Assembly (NCBI GenBank): GCA_037953625.1
Contig: CM075650.1
Span: forward strand, 123,983,706-124,047,705
Direction of reading: 5' to 3'
Source: Crotalaria pallida
Lineage: Eukaryota > Streptophyta > Magnoliopsida > Fabales > Fabaceae
DNA length: 64,000 nt
The position numbers were made by a program, and so were the translations under genes. The notes beneath the pieces were generated by a model. It was given only the letters and a program-made list of their open reading frames with translations. It was not told the origin of the DNA and searched no databases. Numbering within the stretch: position 1 is the stretch's first letter; each line of letters opens with the position of its first letter. This document shows positions 55,877-64,000 of the stretch, piece by piece.

Positions 55877-56066
55877 ATGTGCTATAGTATTATATTATTC
55901 TAACAATCTCTGCAGGGGGAGTTTTCGTTTGATTTATATTAATCCTTGCTATTTCTATTTTCCTAGTTGGGTTAAAGTTTTGTTATATTTTGCTATATAT
56001 ATTTGCTTGCTTAACGCTTGTGATGTAGATAGTCAGAATGAGTTTGTCATCATCAAAAAGGGGGAG
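55877..56066 (+). mobile_element. Copia internal 3' end with polypurine tract
   Basis: TTTGTCATCATCAAAAAGGG followed by GGAG directly precedes the LTR at 56,067; this is the characteristic PPT region of long plant copia elements. The upstream part is non-coding. The short frame 55,929-56,276 crosses the PPT and is not a gene. The rest of the copia element is missing. Confidence 0.75.
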
Positions 56067-56442
56067 TGTTGGAAATCAAGCTGTCCCAAGGATGTAAAGA
56101 GTTATGTTAGAAGATTTCTAGAAGAAGGTTTTGATGATTATAAACAACAAGTGCATACAAGCTCATTCAAGTTGTGCTTCATGTTTATCAAGCTCAAGGC
56201 TCAAGATCAAGCAAATAGGTTTAAGTTTAGCTTTTCCCATAGGAAAAATTGTAAGGTAATGAAATTTCTATTATGAGTGTCTAATGGCCAAAATTAATTT
56301 TTCGATCTAAGGAGAAGAAAAAGAGTTTTTCAAAAAAAGTGTTTTAAGTTGTTTTTCAGTTCTTAAGTGAAAATTATTTATGAAAACCTATGGTTACATA
56401 CTCTGCTTTAGAAAATCATTTTTGTATGAAAATAAGCAGAAA

Positions 56443-56650
56443 TAATCGATTACTTTACTTGGATAATCGATTACCAAGCTTCTGAGTTGTGACCTGGGAA
56501 TTTTAATTAAAATCTAATCGATTACCTTCCTCACAGGGAGTAAATAATCGATTACCTTGTTTTAATAATTGATTACTTTTATAAAAATGAATTTCTCTAT
56601 TTTTCACAGAATGGAGATAATCGATTACCTTTTCTCAAGTAATCGATTAC
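56443..56650. repeat. ATCGAT palindrome array in the copia LTR, 21-22-bp pairs
   Basis: TAATCGATTA words start at 56,443, 56,464, 56,515, 56,545, 56,566 (degenerate TAATTGATTA), 56,618 and 56,640. Pairs 56,443/56,464, 56,545/56,566 and 56,618/56,640 are 21, 21 and 22 bp apart. 56,515 is unpaired, with 30 bp to the next. Confidence 0.95.
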
Positions 56651-56954
56651 TTCAACTTTTATTGAAATCCATGTCAGAATCAATCTTAAATGTTTTCAGA
56701 TTTGTTTTTATATAATTGATTCTGATTTATTTTCAAAATTCGAAATTGATTTTATTTTTGAAAATATTCCTTATTTCTTTTAAGAATCAAATCTCGGATT
56801 TATTTTCTAAATCTTTTTTTATTTGGTTTTGATTTTAAAACTTATTTTATTTTAATTCTTAAATCTTTTTTATTTGATTCTTAAATCTTTGGTTTTATTT
56901 CTCAAATCTTTATGATTTGGTTTTTGATTTTAAACATGTGTTAATTGTTGTTTT

Positions 56955-56962
56955 TATAAAAA
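56955..56962 (+). promoter_or_regulatory. TATA box of the copia LTR
   Basis: TATAAAAA followed by GGATTT, 888 bp into the LTR, before a CTTCTTCTTC leader. Confidence 0.65.
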
Positions 56963-57950
56963 GGATTTGAATCATTCCTTTTTCTGATAACGCTTGTTGA
57001 ACGTTCTTCTTCTTCTTCAAGCTTTTTACGTTTATACTCTTTTGAGAAGAAAACCTTATTTTGACCTATACACTTGTGATTTGATTTTATTATCACTAGA
57101 GCCTTATTGTTGTATCAGTGTTATTTAGAACACACATTTGTTACTAACCTTTTAGTGTTGTATCAGCACTAATAAGAGTGCATTATAGTTGTTGTACCCA
57201 ATCACCATATCCATAACCGTTGTTGTAAAGGGATGTGTGACCCTTAGTGATTAGGGAGTGAATCTCCTAGTTCGGACGTGTGGCGTTCGTGTTTGTAGGG
57301 TGAGTGAATCTCTTAGTTCAGACGTGCGGCATTCGTGTTTGTAGGGTGAGGAACCCTTGTTGTATCTGGGGTAGTGGCTAGATGAACGGTGGGGCACCTA
57401 GTAGAAAGGGCTACCTTGGGTTCTAGGAAATGGCTTCCTAGTGTTTTGTTTTGAGGTCCCTAGCGAACAGAGGTTCCTAGTAGTGTGTGAGGCGCTCTTG
57501 GTTATAATTGGGTGTGGCTCAATTTCAAATTTATAAAAAGCTCGAGCGGGTCGCTTGGGGATTGGACGTAGGTCTTTCGCTGGAAAGGCTAAACCAGTAT
57601 AAAAATCCTGGTGCAATCTCTCTAACCCTTATCTCTTTTATTTATTATTGCGCATGTTATTATCAAGTTAATTATCTCTTCTCCGCAACGTAATTTTATT
57701 TATATTAATTGAATTATTTTAAATTAATCAACGCGCGTTAGACTTTTCGTTGTTATAGTGTTTCTTATATTCGCGCGTAATATTAATCGTTGTTATTATA
57801 GCTTGTGCATAATCATTTTCATCGTTTTTAATAGTTTTCTGCTGCAAATTATATTTATTTTATTGAAAAAGATTTAAATCGAATATTTTCCAATGAAATT
57901 GTAAAAACCCAATTCACCCCCCTCTTGGGTGACGGCTGCCAATCCTAACA

Positions 57951-58423
57951 GATTTGTCTTCGAGGAGCCTCTTGAAGTCGAGTTGGAGTCGGTGGCTAAG
58001 GACGGCCCTAGTCCTTAGTTGTCGTTTTGTTTTGTGTTGTAACCCACTTATGTGCACTGGGTTGGTATTGCTAGAACCACTATGTAACACGTCTTGATGC
58101 ATAACTAGTTTTGGAAAACAAATAACTGTGGAGGGACTATTTGAGAATTTATGAACTTATGAACTGTTAATTATTTTAAATTAAAGATGTTTAATGAAAA
58201 TAGAGTCCGAGTTCCAAAGCGCGGTATTGGTAACATTTCGGTTTGGAACTTGACAGGTGACATGTGGCATGATGACTTTACTTTTATGTTGAATGGTTTA
58301 ATATGAAACATTTTTGTAATAGCAGTTTCATGTCCATGTCATCAGTGAAAAAAAAATTTACCCATATTTTTACCATGTTATTTAAATAAAAGAATAATTC
58401 AAGTTCTAAATCGGGGTGTTACA
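57951..58423 (+). mobile_element. 3' fragment of a gypsy LTR
   Basis: It ends TAAATCGGGGTGTTACA at 58,423. The last 40 bp resemble the end of the LTR at 3629. The left limit is the copia LTR. No primer site follows. The minus-strand frame 57,914-58,102 spans the junction and is not a gene. Confidence 0.65.
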
Positions 58424-58946
58424 TGACCTCTCTATGATTTGGAATTTAGTCCTTCAATCGAGAGATTAGGGATTGAATTGGCCCTATAATCAAACATTAT
58501 AGTTTCACAACTTGTAGGGATATTTTTTGGAAATTATATAACATTTATAATTCCAGTGTTTTTAATGAATCGATTATTAGTTTAGGACTCGCTTAAGGGG
58601 TTAAGGTGTCTAAACTAATAATACAAAGTAAGTGCCCTGAAGATTCTAGTTCTTACTGCTTCTAGAATTGTTGTTCACATAGGAAGAGTTCATATATTTA
58701 TCCAAGTTTACTATAATTCTATTAATGAAACCATGTCCTTAACTTTTCATGCGTTCATATAATCCATTTATTCTCAATTTTCTATGTTTTTGCAATGACA
58801 ACTCAATATCAAATTTTAGTCGTTTTCCATAAGTAAAATTACGTTAGGGTGAGAATTGCTTGAATTAACTAATTCTCATGGGATCGCCACTCTATTTATC
58901 CACTGTATTACTTGAACAACCCGATATACTTGTCGATGTCCCAACA
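58424..58946 (+). mobile_element. 3' part of an Athila-like 5' LTR
   Basis: It ends CTTGTCGATGTCCCAACA and matches the 3' half of the minus-strand LTR at 39,277-40,204. The U3 start is missing; the preceding gypsy LTR fragment abuts directly. Confidence 0.7.
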
Positions 58947-58952
58947 AGTTTT

Positions 58953-58970
58953 TGGAGCCGCTACTCGAGA
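58953..58970 (+). promoter_or_regulatory. Degraded primer binding site (tRNA-Asp type)
   Basis: TGGAGCCGCTACTCGAGA resembles the TGGCGCCG-type site used by Athila elements, with several mismatches. It lies six bases after the LTR end. Confidence 0.6.
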
Positions 58971-59089
58971 TTAGTTTTATTCAAGCGATTTATTGGTACT
59001 TATATCTAGTAGTTTTGAAAATTGTGTAAATACTTGTGTATAAATGTTATCTTTATTTTTATTTTTATTTTTAGTTGTTACCTAATTCT

Positions 59090-60960
59090 TGTATCTAGCT
59101 TCTTTCTGGTGTATGCATTTGCGTCGTGTAGGTAATCATGAAGCTCTACTATTTGATCTTGATATTGACCGAACTGCAAGGAAACTAAGGCATGAAGCAC
59201 AAGAAGAAAGAAGTAGAGAAGCAATGGCGAAAGAACCTGAGAGGACTCTTGCGCACTACTCCATTATCAACCTGAACACATGCACCACAAGCAATGTTCG
59301 GCCTACTGTGAATTCTAAAAATTTTGATATCAAGGGAGCTTACCTGAACTTACTCCAGTAGAATCAATTCAGTGGCAGCCCACAAGAGGATCTCAATGAG
59401 CACATTGCCAACTTTCTGAGTATCCTGAACTTCTTTAAAATCCAGTGTGCTACTGATGAAGCCATCCGATTGAGGCTATTCCCACTCTCTCTCAGGTATA
59501 AAGCAAGAAGTTGGCTCCTATCTCAACCTCAAGGGAGAATAACTACATGGGATGACTTGGTCCGAAATTTCATAGACAACCCTTTTCTCCAGCCAAGAAA
59601 GCCAGACATAGGCAAGAAATCAATGCCTTTGTCCAACAAGAAGGAGAATCCCTACATGAAGCTTGGGAAAGGTTCAGGAAATTGCTGAAGAGATGTCCAA
59701 CACATTCCCTTCCAGATTTGATGCAAATCCACTTGTGTCTATGATGGGCAGAAGATGTCCTATAAGGGCATGATTGATGTTGTAGCCAATGGTTCACTTG
59801 AGAGTAAGATACCTACAAAGTCAAAGCAGTTGATAGAAAAAATGGCTAACAACAGTAGTTATGCCTCCATTGAAAGGACTGTAACAAGAAAATGAGTGAT
59901 CGAAATTCATGGTATGCAATCTTTGTTGACTTTAAAACAAAGAGATGCAACAACAGATAGCTGGACTCACAAAACATATGGGTCAGGTCCAAGTGGGTGC
60001 CAATGTGAGTATTTCGTCTTCTTCCGGTTCCAACTCATCAATATTGACATGTGACTTTTGTGAAGGAAATCATTGCAATGGTGAATGCGCATTTGAAATT
60101 GGAGAACTAGTTAATTTTGTGGCCGAAGCTCCAAGGAAGAATCCACTTTCCAACAACCAAAATCTTGGATTCCGAAACCACCCCAATTTGTCATGGAAGA
60201 GCCTAGTATTGGAACATCCTCAAGAGGATACACAAGCACCTTAGGAGGTGGCCACTGAAAAACTTGCTCAGCAAACCTCCAGCATAGTCCAGTCAACAAA
60301 TAATTTCATGGAGGAAACATGAGTTAACTTCAAGAACCAAGGAGCAAGCATCAGAAATCTTGATATGCAAATGGGCCAACTCTCAAAACAGATTGAAGAA
60401 AGGCCACAAGGGAAATTTCCTAATGACACTATTTCTAACCCCAAGGAGCAGTGCCAAGCCATTACTTTGAGAAATGGAAAGACTCTTGAGGGGGAGCCCA
60501 ATAAAAAGGATGAAGTACAGGTTGACTTTACTAGTGATGAGAAAGAGAAAGAGAATGAGGCACCACTGGCCTCAAATGTTCAACCTAAAGAAGTCAACAA
60601 ACCAATGGATGATAAGGACCAAAATGCAAATCCAACTCCAAAGGTTCATTTCTCACAAAGGTTGAAGAAACAGCAGAAAGATGAGCAGTTCTCCAAGTTT
60701 ATGGATGTATTCAAAAAGCTCCACATCAACATACCCTTTGCCGAGGCACTGGAATAGGTTCCCTCCTATGCCGAGTTTATGAAAGAGTTGTTGTCCAAAA
60801 AGAGGAAAGTAAAGGATGATGAGACAGTGATACTAACCGAGGAGTGCAGTGTCATCCTCCAAAGGAAGCTTCCGCCCAAACTAAAAGATCCTGGGAGCTT
60901 CACCTTGCCATACAACATTGGTGGTAAATATTTTGGTAAGACACTTTGTGACTTAGGAGC
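59090..60960 (+). pseudogene. gag: Athila-like gag and protease remnant
   Basis: Broken frames give the gag domain (NQFSGSPQEDLNEHIANFL near 59,366, then AIRLRLFPLSLRYKARSWL and GRITTWDDLV, to about 59,570). A zinc-binding-like CDFCEGNHCNGEC follows near 60,052, then the Athila-typical QAITLRNGKTL (about 60,455), acidic Lys/Glu-rich sequence, the INIPFAEALE...VPSYAEFMKELLSKKRKV block, and protease with GGKYFGKTLCDLGAS (about 60,923-60,967), where CDLGAS is the active-site loop. Stops (for example 59,359, 60,242, 60,320 and 60,755) and frame changes occur throughout. RT, RNase H and integrase are absent; sequence resembling Athila stops near 61,050. Confidence 0.85.
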
Positions 60961-61084
60961 AAGTGTAATTTGATGCCTCTCTCTATTTTTAATAAACTTG
61001 AAATTGGAAAAGCGAAGCCCACTAAGGCTTTGTTACAATTGGTTGACATGTATATTCTCCGCATGAGATATCGATCGAGTACGA

Positions 61085-61215
61085 TGCAATTGGTAACGAC
61101 ATAGCTTGGTTCGTGCTCAGTTCATCGTGCTCGGTTCGTGCTCGGTCGATATCTCCCCTCGGTTTGTCAAGTCATGCTCGGTTCATTATCGGTTAATGCT
61201 TGGTTCCTGCTCGGT
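61085..61215 (+). repeat. GCTCGGTTC word cluster
   Basis: TGCTCGGTTC, TGCTCAGTTC, TGCTTGGTTC and related words recur about every 15-25 bp. The cluster resembles the AGCTCGG array of the copia LTR at 10.4 kb in wording, but the flanks are unrelated. The frame across it is repeat translation. Confidence 0.75.
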
Positions 61216-61330
61216 TCTTGCTCACATGAGTAGGAGGTCCACATCAGATGCATCGTTGGCAGTCAATGTAAGGGCTGACATGGCACACCGTTTGCCATGT
61301 CAGCAGATGACGGAAGAAGACAAACAGAAG

Positions 61331-61500
61331 GACTAAAAACAAAATTTAAAAAGATTTAAGGACCATTCAAGGTCAAAAAAAGATTTAAGGACTAAAAACA
61401 AAATTTAAAAAGATTTAAGGACCGTTCAAGGTCAAAAAAAGATATAAGAACTAAATTCAAAACGAGGTCAACTTATAGGGACCAAAACCATAATTAAGCC
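61331..61500. repeat. Tandem duplication in a MITE-like right end
   Basis: A unit of about 58 bp starting GGACTAAAAACAAAATTT occurs at about 61,331 and 61,389. The stretch ends GGGACCAAAACCATAATTAA GCC, a terminus like those of the inverted-repeat MITEs in this window; no left end was found. Confidence 0.65.
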
Positions 61501-61820
61501 TAAATAATTCATAAAATATAAAAATTATTAAATAATGATTAATTATATATTAGAGTGAAGTAGTTTGAGTAAAGAGGGTGTGTAAACAATTATTTATGGA
61601 AGAGGAAGAACGATTATGAGAGGAAGAATGATGCAAGAGTAGATTTGTTTTAGTCTAGAGAGAGAGAAACAAAAATTGAAATTTTGAATTTTGAATTTAT
61701 TTTGTTTCAGTCCTTCAGCACATATAGCCAGGCTACTATGAGAAGCTTTTCTTTTCCCTCATTATAGAGTCACGTGACTCACTTTAGAGTTTTTGACTTT
61801 TTGCCAAAACAGTACCATAG
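61501..61820. other. Non-coding spacer
   Basis: AT-rich with a GAGAGAGA stretch near 61,665; nothing recognised. Confidence 0.5.
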
Positions 61821-61822
61821 AA

Positions 61823-61990
61823 CACTGTTGATAGCACAGTGCAATTGAAATCCCCGCTATAGTACACAATCCACATAATCACTGTTCAAGCACAGTTCTG
61901 AGGTAGACACAAATCACTGTTGATTGCATAGTGCAATTGGACACAAAAACACTGTTTCAATTGAAATCGGTTCACTGTGCTTATAACAGT
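61823..61990. repeat. CACTGT/ACAGTG dyad array
   Basis: CACTGT starts at 61,823, 61,880, 61,915 and 61,950, each followed after about 6-7 bases by ACAGTG or a degraded form, making small inverted repeats. A further CACTGTG...AACAGT closes the array. It ends about 140 bp before the LTR at 62,132. Confidence 0.8.
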
Positions 61991-62131
61991 TGAATGTAAT
62001 CCTCAAATTTAAGAATATATAGATTATAATATTTGTATGTTTAGAATTATTTTTTATAATATATTAAGTATGTTTATGTCCAAGTATATGTTATTAATTA
62101 TCAATTTTGAGATTTGTAAACACTCGTGTAT

Positions 62132-64000
62132 TGTAACATCCTAAACTTTATTTTAAATGAAATTATTATTATTAATCTAAGAAAAATTGGAATAATGACT
62201 TACCGAATTTTGGTAGATAGGTGAGTGGTGATTATAAGTCCTAGGGGTGGTATAGAAGGCAATTGTGGCTTCGAGCGAAATTAACTAAGCGAAATCGGGA
62301 GTTAAATCGGCGTTTTAGATGTTAGAAATCGACCGAAATGAGAAAATTAGAAATTTATTATAGGATTCTAAGAAAATAAATTCCACCGTTGGATAAGAAG
62401 TTTGTGGGGTGAAGAAGCTTATCTAAAAATTTGGACCCGATCCGACGGTTAACGAAAAAGTTATGGCGAATCGAAGATTGAAAACCCTGTGTCACGCCCA
62501 GGCGCACCAGCCATGCGCCCAGGCGGGTGCACTGTTCATTGGTGCACCAGCCAGTGAAAAACCCGCCCAGGCGAGTCCCCCATTCGCCCAGGCGCGCGCA
62601 AATCCGCACCAGCCGCACCAGTTCGCGTTTGGCGCGCCAGAACTCCCACCACACGCACCAGCCGCACGCACCAGCAGCACCAGCTGGTGCCAGGACTCGC
62701 CCAAGCGAGTGATAGGCTCGCCCAAGTGAGCGACGCACACCAGATCAGATCTGGTGCGTCGGATTCTGGCTTGGGGCCAAAGTTTTGATCTTGGCCACAC
62801 GATTGTGGCTGCTCCCTAGGCTGAACATAAGGCACCAAAAACACTTCACTTCACCACCTTTCAACCCCAACTCAAGCTTATCATCTTCATCAAATCCTCT
62901 CAACCCCAAGATCACTTCCATCACCATTCCTTCTCAAACACTTGATTTTTGGGCACCTCAAACCCAAAATCAACCAAACCCATCAAGCCTTGCACCATGG
63001 AAGTGGGTTGAAGCTTCATTTTTCTCCTCCCTTGATTCACACGATTTGCTCCCTCCTTCCTTCTTCTTGGTTTTCAAATTTCATCATCACTTGGGGTAAG
63101 TTGAACTCTAAGGCATGAGATTGATTCCCTTTCCAACTCTCCTTACTTCATAGAAATTGTATTTAAATCCTTAGGGTTCTTGCACTCATGAATATGTAGG
63201 ACTTTGTTTCATGCCGTCCAACCAAAACCAAGTCAAGGACAAGGAACTCACACAACAAGGATCCATGAGCTAGGACTTGAGATTCATCACCACCTCTTAA
63301 GAAGGTAAGAAGGGTTCGTATTACCTTAGCTTAGGAAGTAGATTCTCTTTAGTTATAGTGATGGCTAGGGGTAGAGAATGAGTATAGCATAAAACCTTAG
63401 GGTAGTTGATAATGAAAACAAATGAAATAATTAATGGAGAATAGAAAGAGAAACTAGTGTAATGTGTGAGAACAAATATATAAATGATGATGGATAGAAA
63501 GGGAATAATGGACTAAGTAGATATATAATTAGGGAGTAATGAGAATAAATAAGTTGACGAATCATAAGAAAGTAATAAAGGAAATTAAGAGTGGATAATA
63601 GAGTGAAAATAAATAGAGACTCGTTGTATGCTTGGAAAGATATGAAATTGTGGAAGGAATGAAATATTACATTATTGGGATAACCAAGAGGTAGGTAAAG
63701 AAAAGGGAAAGTGTTAATGATAGACTGGTTTTAATTTAGGAAGATGGCGGATAATAATTATGGAAGGTATAGAGAAATGTATTCTAAGAGAAAATGATGA
63801 ATGTATGATAGGAGAAAATGTTGATTGAGTGCTAAATAAGTAATGTGACTGAGAAATGTGTATGAAAGGGAATTAATAACGAAAAGGGCATTTGTGGCTA
63901 AAACGGGCTACGAGTGCTAAAGTTTGCAATGAAATTGAATGGAAATTATATAGAGAATGGGTTAAAAGTGAGTGGAATACTTGAACAATGGAACTATATT
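62132..64000 (+). mobile_element. Start of a Tekay/Del-like gypsy LTR, continues past the window
   Basis: It begins TGTAACATCCTAAAC. AAATTCCACCGTTGGAT at 62,378-62,394 and GACGGTTAACGAAAAAGTT followed by ATGGCG match the U3 of the minus-strand LTR at 51,325-54,215 at the same distance from the LTR start. The CGCCCAGGCG array follows, then a C/A-rich leader (CACCACC and TCATCTTCATC words, 62,820-63,080). The frames around 62.4-63.1 kb on both strands are GC-rich repeat or leader and have no homology I recognise. 63.1-64.0 kb is non-coding. Confidence 0.75.
62495..62765. repeat. CGCCCAGGCG / CTCGCCCAAGCGAG dyads in 21-bp pairs
   Basis: CGCCCAGGCG starts at 62,495 and 62,516, then 62,564 and 62,585. 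CGCCCAAGCG at 62,698 and its degraded form at 62,719 follow. Each pair has a pitch of exactly 21 bp with an 11-bp spacer. Between them are GCACCAG words, the perfect palindrome GCACCAGCTGGTGC (about 62,677-62,690) and CACCAGATC-A-GATCTGGTG (about 62,737-62,755). Confidence 0.95.

Larger units (their letters stand above)
56067..57950 (+). repeat. Ty1/copia 3' LTR, 1884 bp
   Basis: It starts TGTTGGAAATCAAGCTG and ends GCTGCCAATCCTAACA, with CAATTCACCCCCCTCTTGGG shortly before the end. TATAAAAA is at 56,955-56,962. The ATCGAT array lies 377-583 bp from the LTR start, upstream of the TATA box. The right flank is another LTR fragment, so this copia integrated into an older gypsy LTR. Confidence 0.8.

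Noticed and set aside
62358..63099. Overlapping GC-rich frames on both strands
   Set aside because: Frames are open on several strands at once because the CGCCCAGGCG array and C-rich leader lack stops. No domain is visible.

Overview
The window is eukaryotic nuclear DNA from a flowering plant. It is AT-rich, nearly gene-free and packed with nested plant transposable elements: Ty3/gypsy of the Tat, Tekay/Del-like and Athila lineages, Ty1/copia, an L1-type LINE, CACTA, MULE-type, hAT-like and Stowaway elements, and SINEs. A dicot, possibly a legume, fits the repeat families best, but that is a weak inference. I see no complete host gene, no rRNA gene, no canonical tRNA gene, no CRISPR array and nothing bacterial.

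Layout. 1-3629 is the 3' part of a Tekay-like LTR. 3.6-8.9 kb is AT-rich, with a SINE candidate, a MULE-type MITE with a 10-bp target duplication, tandem duplications and a 778-bp solo LTR. 8.9-13.1 kb is a 5'-truncated LINE split by a 2289-bp copia solo LTR. 13.1-16.4 kb is sparse. 16,411-30,428 is the best preserved element: a 14,018-bp Tat-lineage Ty3/gypsy retrotransposon with two 1673-bp LTRs, a GGTCC duplication, gag, protease, RT, two RNase H domains and integrase. It also has a spliced antisense gene with a plant mobile domain. It sits inside a roughly 0.6-kb MULE-type inverted-repeat element. 31.3-31.9 kb holds two nested Stowaway MITEs. About 31.96-37.33 kb is a CACTA-like element without a visible transposase; it carries an exon of a DCN1-like (cullin neddylation) gene and was itself hit by hAT-like, MULE-like and SINE insertions. 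38.5-40.8 kb holds a copia LTR candidate, a Stowaway and an Athila-like LTR. 40.8-48.9 kb is a minus-strand non-coding gypsy derivative. 50.2-54.2 kb is a minus-strand Tekay-like remnant (5' LTR, PBS, broken gag). 54.2-58.4 kb has LTR fragments surrounding a copia 3' end. 58.4-61.0 kb is a degenerate Athila-like remnant. 62.1 kb to the end is the start of another Tekay-like LTR.

How the parts work together. The Tat element has gag-pol on the plus strand and the antisense gene on the minus strand. Their stop codons are only 72 bp apart, so transcripts would converge. gag-pol carries at least four in-frame stops and one frame change although the LTRs differ at only about 1% of positions. The element could therefore not make its own polyprotein now.

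The observation I rate highest is shared by five LTRs from two superfamilies. Each carries short palindromic words whose sequence differs between elements, arranged in pairs with start-to-start spacing of 20-22 bp. In two Tekay-like LTRs the array occupies the same place, about 350 bp from the LTR start and just after a conserved anchor. All coordinates, frames and alignments were made by eye.
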